From positions 1-64,000 of the forward strand of contig CAWZYM010000429.1 in assembly GCA_963966185.1 (NCBI GenBank): a DNA stretch of 64,000 nt, written 5' to 3'. This document shows positions 52,871-64,000 of the stretch, in pieces (the first letter of the stretch is position 1; each line of letters begins with the position of its first letter). This stretch comes from Rhabditoides inermis (lineage: Eukaryota; Nematoda; Chromadorea; Rhabditida; Rhabditidae). Under the pieces are notes generated by a model that was not told the DNA's origin, ran no database searches, and saw only the letters and a list, made by a program, of their open reading frames with translations. Both the position numbers and the translations under genes were made by a program.

Positions 52871-55156
52871 GGTAGAGAGAGGGAGAGAGAGGGAGAGGGA
52901 GAGAGAGAGAGGGAGAGAGAGAGAGAGAGTGCTGACCGCCGCGTATACTGCCGCGCTGGCATTGGCGGGGCCGAAGAAGAGTAGCGTGCAGCTGGCGGCA
53001 GCTGCTGATGTGATGAACAGGGAGACAATCGGCTGAGACTGAAAGGGGTGATGTCAGGGTATGGAGAACAGAAAAAATCAAGAACCACATGTACATGCAC
53101 GATTCATAATTCGTGTAAGGCTGTAAGCTCTAATAAGAATAGGAAGAATAGAGGTTGGACGCTACGCACGGGATACGCCTGCATGATGAACATGGCGAGT
53201 ATCTGTCCAGCCGCCGCTGACATGAGAGAGCCCGACACGAACGAGGAGACGCGGCTGGAATGAGAGTGGGCACCATTTTTTGGGACTCGCAGTGTATTAC
53301 TGTATTTTACCGTAACCTTACCATAATTTACATTTTTGTATAGTGTGTTCCCTTTTTTGACCGACATAGACAGTTTCTAGACAGCGCATGCAAATGCGCT
53401 CATTGCTGTCTGATAAAATGACGGCGACCGGTCTACAGAGATCAAAACTGCATTTATCGATCGATATCAAGCCAACTAGGTGGAAAATCAAAAATCGGGC
53501 TCTGCGGAGTTCTCGGCCTACTTGTAACCCATGTACTGTGAAAGTCTCATCTCTCTAGCTCTATCCATCGCCGAAAAAAGTGTACAGAAGTGAAATGATT
53601 CTGTACATAGTGCTCAATTACAAAAAGAAAACGAAAGTAGATACGGCATTCTAGTTTTCGCACATCTTTTTAAATATATAGGTGTGAAAATTTGAGCCCT
53701 ATACCTCTTTTCGTTCATGAGCTACTTTGTGAAATCATGCAATTGTGTTATCCGAAGCTGCGGCTCACCAAACAACTAAATCAAAAATCAGGCTCTGTGG
53801 TGACCTCGGCCTACATGAGCAACATAAACTGTGAAAATTCCACATCTCTAGCTCTTTCCTCCGCCGAAAAAAGTGTACCTAACTGAAAAGCTCAAATCAG
53901 ATAGAGCTGCAACATGTCTCCGAGAAAAGTCACAGTGTTCTGGTATTAGCGAATCTCTTCGGATATGAAGTAGTTAGTTTCTATGAAAAATCGAGACTTT
54001 AATCTCTTTTTGTTTGTGAGTTGTGAGCTACTTTGTAAAATCATACAACTGAATGAACTGAAATTGCAGCTCAACTAAATCAAAAATCAAAAATCGGGCT
54101 CTGTGGTGATGTCGGCACACATGAGATACAACTACTGTGAAAAAAATAAGATCTTTAGCTTTCTCTTCGCCGAAAAAAGTATACCTAACTGACGTTAATC
54201 AAAAAAGAGTTCGTGTAAACAACAGTTGTACAGTAGTACTGTATGTGTATGACATATTTTAAAATGAACAAGTCTCATACACTATAAAAGGAGTAATCCT
54301 GATTTGAAATGTTTACCAGATCTAATTGCGCAGCTGAAAAGCGACCACGCAATTGTGAGAAATGACCGCAATATAGAACATTGGCATGATATTCGCATCT
54401 TTCGTCTAATATTCCGGCCGTCCGAATTTGTCGGTCAGAAAAGGGAACACACTATAATGTGCTACTTGATTCGAGATGAATATTCTGATTCTGACTAATT
54501 AGTGGGAGACATACATTGTATCATTGTTTAGTAGTTTAGTTCCCCAGTTTTTTTCACACACACTTCGATTTGAAAAGATTCACCTACATACGATCTGTCG
54601 GTGTCTCTAGTGGCGGACACGATTTACACTGTAGAATAAACTCACGCGTTGACAGTCTTCACAACCTCGAGGAGAGCGGTGTGCTGTCGGGAGATGGTGA
54701 CGAGAGAGTCGAGTGTCTGAACAACCATACGTCATCTTCATTTCAGAACTCTCCACAATCCGTCATTAGCCAATGAAGGCGAACATCTTTCGCAACACTC
54801 CTGATTGTACTTATTGTAAAATTGAAATAATATAACACGAAGCAACCATCTTCTCCTCGGCCCGTATCCTCCCTGCCAGATGCACTAGCGCCTCCTTCAC
54901 AGCCCCCGCAGTCTGCACACACAGCGAGAGGGCCAGGCCGGATACGAGAGCCGAGTAGACTGCCACCAAGGCATCCGCACCGAACAGATTCCACAGCGCC
55001 AACGAGCTGCAGGTGATAAAATTGATTACATCTGGATGTTTCACTCATGAAATTCCTGTGAACAATGAGGGGCTGCAGTAGAGTACTAGATGTTTACGAT
55101 TCTAGAGATGTTATGGCGGCATCGAACACAACACACGACCCCTTGTTCGTTGTTGC

Positions 55157-55193
<37 letters not shown>

Positions 55194-55885
55194 ATTGTTG
55201 TTGTTCACTGTTTCCTACCTGCCCATGTCCTCCTGGAACAGCGTCGTTCCGTTCCTCTCCTTTTCTATGTGATCGCTCGTCCTCTTTACACTCACTGCCA
55301 ACTGAACTCCCGAGAAGAGTAGAGTGAGCAACATGGTAATGAGAAAGGCACGGAGCGAGGGAGCGGACTGGAACAATCTCTCTCTTTCTCTCTCTCTCCC
55401 CATCTCCCTCTCTCTTTCTCTCTACCTTTGTCACTCCCGCAACCACCAGCGCTTTGCCAATGCTGTCCTCTAGTCGGTCTCGACTCCACCTGAATTTACC
55501 TGGTTACAGTACTCTCAGTACAACCTACAGTACCCTGCGAGATTGAAGGCAGACATTATTCCGTGCATGGCGAGCGCAGAGCAAAGAGACAGGTCCGCCC
55601 AAGAGCGCGAGAAGACCTGATATTGATTATTGATTGGCAGAAATCACACCATCCACACCATATGTGTATTATCATTACGTAACCATCATTCGACCCCCTC
55701 CGCAGAGTAATTTCCTGAATCTTTACCTTTACCTTTTACCTAACCATGCTAACCAATAACCGATCTGTTGATTGATTTGTTGCATACCTGCGCTTTGTTG
55801 TCCATCTGTATGAGACACATTCGCAGAATGAGCACAGCTATGAGGAGAGCAGAGAGGAGAGTGCGCGGTACGGCACTGAAAGTGA

Positions 55886-55936
<51 letters not shown>

Positions 55937-56138
55937 TTCTTCCTTTACCTCTGTACCAAGAATGTAGAATATGAAAAACCAATAAACCCGTACAACGAAC
56001 TCACCACACTCTCCTGCACCCCCTCATTTGTCTCACATGGAATAGTGAGTGTCGCATATCCAGTCCGGTGAGTGCAATGGCTGTCCGCAGATGACCGAAC
56101 AGGCGAGGTGGACGGGGATCGATGGGTATGGAGTGCAT
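52333..56138 (-). CDS. Gustatory-receptor-like seven-helix protein (gene B', copy 2)
   Basis: Same exon plan as gene B, from ATG 56138 (behind TTTGCAGCAG|A) to TGA 52335-52333. All exons compared are open and splice sites are kept; the fourth exon has a better acceptor (AAATTCAG) than copy 1. Amino-acid changes are scattered, e.g. the N-terminus HSIPIDPRPPRLFGHLRTAI (PCPPHLFGHLRSAI in copy 1) and GADALVAVYSALVSG (GADGL in copy 1). The last exon LVSYGIYFLQQLATH is unchanged. Both copies therefore look functional, giving a recently formed receptor pair. Confidence 0.55.
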
Positions 56139-57255
56139 TCTGCTGCAAAGTGATCCAGTACTTAGAATGAAATCTACTCGTGCTTCTATTTGCTATTTAC
56201 AGAAGTGTTCATTTCCACGGCAAGGAATACTTATTGTGTCATTGGTCGAAGTCTCCGAAGTCGAAAATCCAATTACAGCATAACACATGGAAATACTTTG
56301 TGAAAGAGAGAAGGTCAACGTGGACAGAATGATATGATAGGTTACATGCTCACATATACTGCAGCGCATCACATTGTGGGGGTCGCTTTTATTACCGCGA
56401 CCGCTCTCATTGCGAGGGTACATCCCCTCCCCCCCCTCTCTCTCTCTCTCTCTCTCGAACCGGCAACAACCAACTCGCATCACAGAGCAACACTGATAAC
56501 TGTTCTCTGATTGAGCACATCTGGACATAGCAGCTAATTTCAATCTTCCCTAACCCCTCCTCAGTTGTATAGGTGGCTCCAGGCTACCTAGCATACTATA
56601 CTTGATCATTTCACAATGTTTATCACAGTGAGAGCAAACTCGCAGCACAGATCACTGACAGTGAGTGGTGAGAGAGCGGTGAGATAGTGTGGTCTGAGTG
56701 GAGGGCGCGAGGCGGCGAGAGCGGATCAAACACGAGCGCTGAATCAGTGTGAGTCAGAGGAGATGATCGAAAGATCACAGCGGTCGGAAGAGTAGCGAGA
56801 GAGAGAATGAGAGATTACATGTAATGTGCAACAATGAGTAATTAGTTTGGAAAGTTGTTTCTCTCGATCCATTACGCTCACGGTCATCTCTCCACACTTT
56901 CCGCGAGCACGTCGCGAGCAGATGCGAGTGCGGCAGCCGAGGAGGTGTGAGCACCGTCGACAAGGCCTTGCAAGAAGGCCCGCTACCTCCACTTATCTAT
57001 CATCAAGGCGAGCAACTTGTATATATAGAGCTCCGTGAGAGTGGCGACATCGCGAACAACGTACTTGCGGCGTTGCAGCACCCCAGTCGACTGTGCGCTG
57101 CCATCTTGTCCCCCGCTGCATCCTCTATCACCGGCAGCCACCCGCTTTCTTTTTTCTCCCCTCGATTGCAGTACATTAGTACAAAACGCTTTATTGAAAC
57201 ATCAATAAATACAATGCAATGTAAGTGATAATGAATCTACTCTATGATTCTACTC
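56139..57255. other. Intergenic between gene B' and gene E
   Basis: To about 56840 it is the end of the duplication. 56840-57230 is unique; on the plus strand it has a TATA-like TATATATAG near 57020 and AATAAA at 57209, with an open frame of 93 codons that lacks recognisable features. No gene is called. Confidence 0.35.
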
Positions 57256-57868
57256 TCACACGTCTTTGCCGCAGCGGCATGAAACCGTATCGTGGTAGAC
57301 GTGGATGGCGTCTCCGTCGCGCAGTTGCAGACTCTCCACCGTGTCCTTCCTGTCCACGCGTCTGTCTGCCCCGACGAATCTGAGCCCGCAGACGCAGCGC
57401 CTCTCCCATCGAGCGTACAGCTCCATCACACCACCCAGATGCGCATCCGGCCGCACGCGACACCGCAACCCGCCACCAAAGCCCTGAGCAAATGTTGCGC
57501 TTTAAATATTACCACACTTTCATGCCCATATCAATCGCTCTCGTGTTTTGCGCTTTCTCTGCCAAGCATTTTCACTATAGCAGAGCGGTGTTCCGCGTGA
57601 AACGACCGAACCTGTCCCCTCCTACCTACTGTATGACTGTATGATTGTGCTGTCATATTCAGATAATACGAGTCCAGATGAACGATTGATTGATTGATTG
57701 ATTGACAGCGTACCTGTTCGAGAAGCAGCAGGGAGACGAACTGGCGCGAGTGGAGGTGCGGCAGCCAGTCCACCACACCACACTCCGCACTCACGTGGAT
57801 AGAGAGGGGATGGGGGCGGGACACAGCGTGCAGAGTGAGACACGAGGAGCCCGATGGCTGAATACGAT

Positions 57869-57905
<37 letters not shown>

Positions 57906-58098
57906 CTCCCTCCCCCTCATACCTCGGCAACAAACACGGTCCTCTGTAGCAGCTCGCGAGTGGGGGCGAGTTCGTCTCGGTCGACAAACTCGTCTTGAAT
58001 CGGTTGGCCCACTACCTCGCAACTCGCGCACATCACTCCTGGACGGTGGCTCGCTGGTAGACGACGATCGGGGTGGGTGATCATCACATCTGAATTAG

Positions 58099-58155
<57 letters not shown>

Positions 58156-58938
58156 CCTCCCTCCCCACCTCCTGGATTGTCCGCTTGCACAGTAGCCAGG
58201 TGAACGAGTCGCACATTGTTCCATCCACACTCCATTCTCACCAGGCGCCTCGGCTGGTCGACCACCTCCACATGGTACTCGCCTCCCTCCTTCATCCCCA
58301 AGTCACTGGGCGTCAGTCCGCGGTGCAGCTGCATTCTCTCTCTCTCTCTCTCTCCCTCTATCTCACTCTCACCATGGTCTGCTGGTACCGCAGCCGGAAT
58401 GAGGAGAGAGAGCGGCCAGTCTTCACTGCGAACCAGTCGATGATTCTACAGCAGAAGTGGCCTCTGGGAAGGAGGTGGTAGGGGTGCTGGCTGAGCACGT
58501 CCACTCCGTTCACAACGAAGCGGATAGTCACGCTCCTGCTAAATATGGTAATTGATGAAACGGTAAAGGCCCCGACGAGCGTGGGTTCTACCCCCTCCCT
58601 TGACCGTACCAAGGTGATAAACAATACAATACAATACATTGAAAAGTGATAAATGAAACGGTAACGAATACAATGTAGAGGGCACATGGGCATCACTATC
58701 TTCCCTGACCCGTCCTTCTTCTCATACCTGTCGTGCCAGGGCCTCTCGTAGCGCTCCATCAGCTTCGAAGCCGCTTCCCTCTCCTGAACAGGTTCTGATT
58801 CGGATAACAGATGGGCACGAACCTTTGGGGTATTCCACGCCTGCAATGCGGACAGGGGAAGGTGCAGGAGGGCGGGGCGTTCGCCGCACTCCACACTCTT
58901 CACGTCGGCGCACCCGTCGTGAACCTGCAATCTCTCTC

Positions 58939-58976
<38 letters not shown>

Positions 58977-59197
58977 CCTCTCTCTCTCTCTCTCTACCTG
59001 GCCGACGATCAGAATCACGCGTCCTAGCCAGTCCTCTGTGGCGCGCACGTCGTCTGGGTCGACGTCTTCCTTCTGGATCGCTCGCCTGTCGATCCCACAG
59101 TGTCGGCACGATCCGGTCTTGCGTGCTGCCACCTCGCCAGTCACATCGCGCTTCAGACTGCGAGGAGAGAGCAGCAGAGCGTCTGCAACCGCATCTC

Positions 59198-59231
<34 letters not shown>

Positions 59232-59546
59232 CCCCTTACCTTCATCCTGCTGCCTCTGCTTCCTTGCCAGGTACACCTCCTTGGCCATTGCACTCGACCT
59301 GTGATCGACGAGATCGCCCTGCCGTAGTGGCTGGCGGACCGCCTCCCACTCGCCCGCCTCCTCGCGCATTCCACTGTGCAATGACACCATGCATAGTCGG
59401 AAAGCATCGATTCTCTTTACATGCTCGCCTTTTTGATTGCATTGACCGTCGATGATTCGTGAACATGAGGGATACGTACCCGAGTTGCCTCCAAACTCCG
59501 CACTGTACCTCGCTATCACAGTCTTTGCGCACGTCACGCAATCCAT
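57256..59546 (-). CDS. Two-module zinc-ribbon and SUMO-like domain protein (gene E)
   Basis: Exons: 59546-59476 (ATG), 59373-59240, 59182-58998, 58924-58823, 58783-58728, 58538-58373, 58328-58242, about 58089-57923, 57857-57714, 57483-57256 (TGA). Phases agree except between 58242 and 58089, where a tiny exon may be missed. Module 1: CRHCGIDRRAIQKEDVD, then a second Cys pair (DGCADVKSVECG), then a ubiquitin-like fold (VTIRFVVNGVDVLSQHPYHL ... LTPSDLGMKEGGEYHVEVV). Module 2: CASCEVVGQPIQDEFVD, SAECGVVDWLP, then HLGGVMELYARWE ... VESLQLRDGDAIHVYHD. The TPxxLxMxxGDxIxV pattern is that of SUMO and Rad60-type SUMO-like domains. No C-terminal GG, so not a conjugated modifier. A further CxxC begins the protein (MDCVTC). 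About 480 residues; role in SUMO-type interaction inferred. Confidence 0.6.
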
Positions 59547-59874
59547 ATACACAGTCAATCGATAAGCAATCGATACGCAACATAGGACACGAAATCTCGA
59601 AATCAGATTGCACACTATTCACACTATAAAATTGCAGTTCTGCTCCCTCCAATCTGAGTATCTACTTCATCTGATGTTGCACTTCATCAGTGCCGATAAT
59701 AACATCGATTCCGATAAAAACATGATAATAAATCACCTAATTACGCATAAACAACGTTCAAAAACGCGCGGCAAATAATGACATCACTCTCGTCCCGAAA
59801 CTATTGTGAAATAGGAGCAGGAGAGAGCTTGCGAAAATCGAGCTTATTGATCCGATTATATTGTTCCATTAAGA
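59547..59874. promoter_or_regulatory. Shared divergent upstream region of gene E and D3
   Basis: Only 328 bp separate the two start codons. The D3 ATG follows CCATTAAG|A, matching the TTTAG|A of D1 and D2 and possibly a spliced-leader acceptor. AT-rich, no distinct TATA box seen. Confidence 0.35.
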
Positions 59875-60832
59875 ATGGCGGATCCGCCACGTCATCTGAC
59901 CGTTCGTCTACCGATTCCCGATGACAGAAGCGACTTCAACAAGCAGCTAGTAGGGGTGAGTGATGCGGATATCGATCGATCGATGCCATGTTTCTAGCTC
60001 GTGCTCCTGCATGGCTGCGGTGTCTCGCAGAACAGCGACCAAGCCACCATCGACGTCTCTCGGACCGCCGACTTGAGAGCTGTCTACGCGGACATTGCAC
60101 AGGTGAGTGGACGAGGAGACAGGTACGACTGGCGAGTGTACGTTTCAGCTGGTGCAGTCTGCTGGCAACGGGGCGAGTGCCGGGTTCGAGTCCGGTCAGG
60201 GAGGAGAGGAGAAGGAGAAGACAGCGGATGAGGAACAGGTATGCTTCGTGATCTCGTAAGGATAATAGATAATAGTGGGTGCTTCAGGTGAATAATCATA
60301 AGACCGCAGGCGGAAGGCAGGAGAGCGCGCGGTCGACTGTTTACGATGACGTCACTGCGGAGGTAGGATGAGTTCATGTATTGATTTGTTTTTTTCCATG
60401 TTAAATAGTTATATCCTTTTAGGCGAACCAGAAGAAGAGGAAGCGGGTCGAATCTACTGGCGAGGACATCGTGCGGAAGGCGAAGTACACTGGAAAGGTG
60501 GGATCAACTTTTTTTTTAAAGTTCACACTCGCCGTGTAGGGAGAGGGCTCCACTCGTAAGAAAACCGGGGAGAAGTTCAAAAGAGTCATCGACCAGACTG
60601 GAGAGGGGAAGATGAGGCGAGCGCGGGCGGAGGCGGAGGGCGTACCTGCTAATGTGAGCGTGTTCAAATGCATTGTTGTTACTATTGTGTAGCAGCCGAT
60701 GCGTGATTGCGAGATGCCGGTGGAGAAGTGTTCGACAGAAGCAGAGGAGGAGAGACAGCGACTGCGGGAGGCCGCTCAACTCACTCTGTCTCTCCCGCAG
60801 CAGACAGAGTGCAAGGTGGGTGAGCATCTCTG

Positions 60833-60863
<31 letters not shown>

Positions 60864-63796
60864 GTCTCTCTCTCTCCTCTCAATCTCTTTCTTCAGCTGC
60901 CTGACTGTCCCTTTCCCTCTGTCTCTGGCGGCAGTCTGAAGACACTTCGGAGACATGTGGCTGTCCACCACTACAAGGGACGCTCTCTCTTCAGTTGCTC
61001 TCTCTGTCACTTCAAAGCCAACGGTCAGTTTCTACATACTTACGTTTCAAAATTATTAACGTAGTTGTCAATTGTCACCGTTGCCATCCATAAATTGTCA
61101 AGTCGTTCGTAATTAGTTAAAACCATGACAGAATTTGGATATCTTTAAACAACATTTCTCGTTCAGTTTGCAAATCAGTTCGGCAGCATGTGGAGCAGTG
61201 TCACTCGGATGCGGATCCGTCGGAGGAAGAAGTCAAGGACCGCAGGAGCGACAAGGTGGAGAGAGAGAGAGAGAGAAATGGAGAGAAGGAGAGGGAGAGA
61301 GAGAGTGGGAGAGAGAGATGGGAGAGAGTTTGCAGATTTGGATCGCAACCTGGGAGCTAGTTCTCGCGTGTTTCGGTGTGAAGGAGGAAGAGAATGCACA
61401 GCCAATGGAACAGTGAGTCGGAAACCTATATCATCATGGCATTTCATTGTTCAGGTCTCCGATGAATTCGGATCATTCAGATGACTGCGAATGGGGAGAG
61501 GAGAGAGGGGTGGCAGAGAGAAAGCAGAGTGGAGACGACAATGTGTAAGTCACTTTACGATCGATTGATTGCATGTTTTGTATTTGAGGTATTCGTTGGA
61601 GACAAGAGAGACGAGGGAAGAGGAGGAGGGGGTGACTCGCAGGCAGAGGACTGACAGGGAGGGAGAGGAGAGGGGAGACAAGTGAGTAGCTACGACTGAC
61701 ATGGTTCACATTGTCTCATTGGTCCCTTGCAGTTCCTCGGTCAGTTCCGACGTGACTGACGAGTCTGCCGACGAGGGAGAATGGGAGACGCACAGGCAGC
61801 AAGGAAACAAGTGAGTATATCCGATCTGACTGATCGGAATCCTCGGTATCACTTTTCCTGGAATGATTATTGCCTATCTAGTTCCTCGGTCAGCTCCGTT
61901 CTCTCTAGCGAGGACGATTCGAGTGATGAGAGAGTGGAGACGAGAAGGCTGCGTGGGAACCGGAAGAGGGAGATGGAGGAGGAGGAGGAGGAGTGAGTCT
62001 GGCACAATCGCAGGATTTAGTTATTCATATATAAATTCAGATCATCGTTCGATTCTGACAGGGATTCCGATGAGACATATGAGGACAGTGACGATACGGT
62101 AGTGACTACAGATAGCATTATTTCAATAACCTTTTTGAAATTTTTAGAGTCATGATTCGATGCGAGAGGAGGAAGAAGAGAAGGAAGAGAGGGAGGAGAA
62201 GGGAGAGAACGTGAAGAGGAAGATGGAGGGAGACGAGGTTTTTTTGTTACTCTTTGCAGTTATGGTGACATAGAACATAGTGACCTTACAGGATCTGGCG
62301 GCGCGTGTCAAGGAACTCGGCAAGAGATTGATGCACGGAAAGTACAAGTGTTTGGTATGTGAAACATTTCTGTTCCCACTTATCATCAATTTCAGTTCTC
62401 TGGGTGCGCAAAAGTTATTCGAATCAATGAAGCAAAACATATGCTCGCTCACGCTTTGGTTCACTACAATGGATCATCGCTCTACAAGTGCAGATTCTGC
62501 TCATACAGATCGAATCGTAATATGCTCATTAATCGTATTTATATTTTTTAATAATTTCTTGAGATTTTCCTAACATGTGCCGACACGCACGAGTCCATGG
62601 AGTCACCCGTCAGAAGAAAAAAGAGAGGCCATACGATGATCTACGCACAGAAAAGGTTAATTATGTTTATGGATTTGTAACTAAGAATCTTTTCTAGTCT
62701 GCCCGGACGTGCAACGCTCTCATTTTTCGCTGTTTCGGTGGTCACGGAGAGGGCTGTGAGAAACGAGGGACTATCAAGTGCCGTGTGAGAACATTGTTAT
62801 TGTTAAATCTCTCATCATCTATCATCACGTTTCGTTTGTTTACGTTCTTTTCCACGAACTGCACCAAACTCGAGTTTTAGAAATGTGGTTTGCGAGTGAG
62901 GCACGCCTTTCACCATGTTGATGCCCACCTCAAACCTTCCGGCATCTACCGCTGCTCAGCTTGTGACCGCGGATTCAACTGTGAGAATTCAATTTAAATG
63001 TTATTGACAAGTTTGATTTTAAGGCTATACTAACATCAAACTTCACTTTGCCCAGTGCACTGTGGGCGCTCGTTCCGTCAACCATAGGAGAGATTCAAAA
63101 GTGGGAACAGCTTTCGAATTCATTCATTCTTATCCATACCAGATCGCTTCTCGTCTCGCTTCTCTTCGCACGGAGTGTTTCCCCGACTGGAACTGGAGAC
63201 ACAAGGATGTCGAGGGGAAGAAGATAGGGGAGGAGGGAGGAGCGAGAAGGGGCCACCCTGGTGGAGACAGTGACTGGTCGCGCGAGAAGAGGAGGCGAGA
63301 GAGGAGTGGGGAAGATGACGAGATGCGGGGAGAGGGACAGAATGTATGTATGTATTTGATTTCATTTACTGAATGTCTCTCACTCATTGAATTGTAGGAT
63401 GAGGATTTGACTGACATCAGCTACACTGACAGCGAGAGCGAGGAGGGAGAGGAGGAGAGACAGGAGAAGACGGTCTCGGACAAGCAGCGTGGACTGGACA
63501 TGGTTGGTAGTGTATACACAATTGATTGTTCAATGTTCCCTGTTCAGTCGCGGACTCGCACTATGGTGGAGGATGCGGAGCGACAGGCAAGTGGAGAGAG
63601 GAAGGGCTGGAAGAAGGGAGCAGAGAGACAGGAGGTGGGTAGATTCGGCCCGGGTGATTCCATTATCGGGACTGCGAAAGTGCGATACTCTCAGAGAGAT
63701 TTTGACTATTGCTTGTAGGATTCGCCGATTGTCGTTGTGTCAGGAGGATCCTACAAGGCGACTGCCGAGAAGAAGGTGAGTGGAAGAGACGTGAGA

Positions 63797-63827
<31 letters not shown>

Positions 63828-63917
63828 GGAGAGAGAGAGAGATGAGAGAAATAGACAGATGAACCTTCCATTCAGACTCCGCAGTGCAATCCTCGCCAGA
63901 GAGCCGCGGAGCAGTGA
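59875..63917 (+). CDS. Multi-exon atypical zinc-finger gene D3
   Basis: The most complete D copy. ATG 59875; exons follow D2: MADPPRHLTVRLPIPDDRSD, LVLLHGCGVSQNSDQATID, basic exons (QKKRKRVEST), EEERQRLREAAQLTL, finger 1 (FSCSLCHFKAN then VRQHVEQCH), acidic Ser/Asp exons, RVKELGKRLMHGKYKCLVC, finger 2 (YKCRFCSYRSNR, CRHARVHG), LIFRCFGGHGEGC, finger 3 (KCGLRVRHAFHHVDAHL, YRCSACDRGFN, KLHFAQC), FPDWNWRH, acidic TDISYTDSESEEGEE, MVEDAERQ, DSPIVVVSGGSYKATAEK and PRQRAAEQ with TGA 63915-63917. Each finger is split by an intron. No stop seen in the exons compared. Nuclear nucleic-acid binding inferred; family name not recognised. Confidence 0.65.
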
Positions 63918-64000
63918 GTGGAGGGTGGGAGGAGGAGCAGATGGAAGAGGAGAGGAGTGGTGGGACTTTACTATGTGTGTAGATACTATTTGAAGAGTTA
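63918..64000. other. 3' flank of D3
   Basis: Matches the flank after the stops of D1 and D2 (GAGGAGCAG...TGTGTAGA), cut by the window end. Confidence 0.5.

Larger units (their letters stand above)
29245..56840. repeat. Segmental duplication, copy 2 (split by transposons)
   Basis: Pieces 29245-29328, 42478-42528 and 47028-56840 line up in order with 2101-11700. The gaps are exactly the LTR element and the LINE. Copy 2 also gained a 125-bp inverted-repeat element (49346-49470), a short tandem block (51000-51140) and keeps an extra 340-bp repeat block (53575-53911). Confidence 0.9.
1232..61330. repeat. Intronic (GA)n/(TC)n microsatellites, window-wide
   Basis: Dozens of dinucleotide runs, nearly all inside introns, e.g. 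4371-4406, 6352-6418, 7456-7539, 7668-7702, 10064-10161, 10644-10722, 17229-17285, 17604-17641, 20940-20973, 27300-27404, 49084-49119, 52424-52507, 57872-57903, 58101-58149, 59191-59231. Some introns consist almost wholly of such repeats, e.g. the 46-nt intron 5769-5724. They give many spurious frames of Leu-Ser or Arg-Glu repeats. In the second duplication copy most loci differ in length. Confidence 0.9.

Noticed and set aside
57305..57600. Plus-strand frames
   Set aside because: Antisense to the last exon of gene E, whose minus-strand reading has splice borders, phase agreement and a SUMO-like motif.
1..64000. CRISPR arrays, rRNA genes, bacterial operons
   Set aside because: No spaced direct repeats, ribosomal signatures or uninterrupted gene clusters; all non-transposon genes have introns.

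Overview
The window looks like nuclear DNA of a nematode, most likely a diplogastrid of the Pristionchus type. That is an inference: genes have many short introns with GT-AG borders, several start codons sit directly behind a pyrimidine-AG (as at spliced-leader acceptors), there is a nematode-type serpentine chemoreceptor, and (GA)n/(TC)n repeats are abundant, mostly inside introns. No prokaryotic gene, CRISPR array, rRNA or tRNA gene was found.

Layout. 1-1765 (-): 3'-truncated zinc-finger gene running off the left edge. 2101-11700: first copy of a segmental duplication with a small secreted-peptide ORF (+), a BTB/POZ plus helical-repeat gene (-, 'gene A') and a seven-helix gustatory-receptor-like gene (-, 'gene B'). 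12552-14187 (-): Str/Srd-like chemoreceptor. 14600-27560 (+): tandem array of a multi-exon atypical zinc-finger gene family ('D'), with a remnant (unit 0), D1 (5' end damaged, with a small coiled-coil gene nested in it) and D2. 27950-29100: hairpins, including a perfect 109-bp inverted repeat. 29245-56840: second copy of the segmental duplication, split by two transposons 44 bp apart: a 13.1-kb Ty3/gypsy-type LTR element (-) with an envelope-like domain placed between gag and protease, and a full-length 4.5-kb CR1-like LINE (+). Genes A' and B' follow. 57256-59546 (-): a gene ('E') with two repeated [CxxC zinc ribbon + SUMO-like domain] modules, divergent from D3 (59875-63917, +), the most complete zinc-finger copy.

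The history can be read from the sequence. The A/B segment duplicated first; copy 1 keeps the uninterrupted sequence of both transposon insertion sites. The LTR element and the LINE then entered copy 2, each with a target-site duplication (GTTG and AAGGGGAC). The two LTRs differ at one base that I could find, so that insertion looks recent, yet its pol region carries several breaks. The most unusual points are the gag-env-pol order of the LTR element, a -1 slippery heptamer joining the two LINE ORFs where ORF2 lacks an AUG, the two-module zinc-ribbon/SUMO-like gene, and a small inverted-repeat element that supplies a splice acceptor in one copy of gene A.

Exon positions were read by eye from splice borders and reading-phase agreement; no database search was possible, so family names rest on motif recognition.
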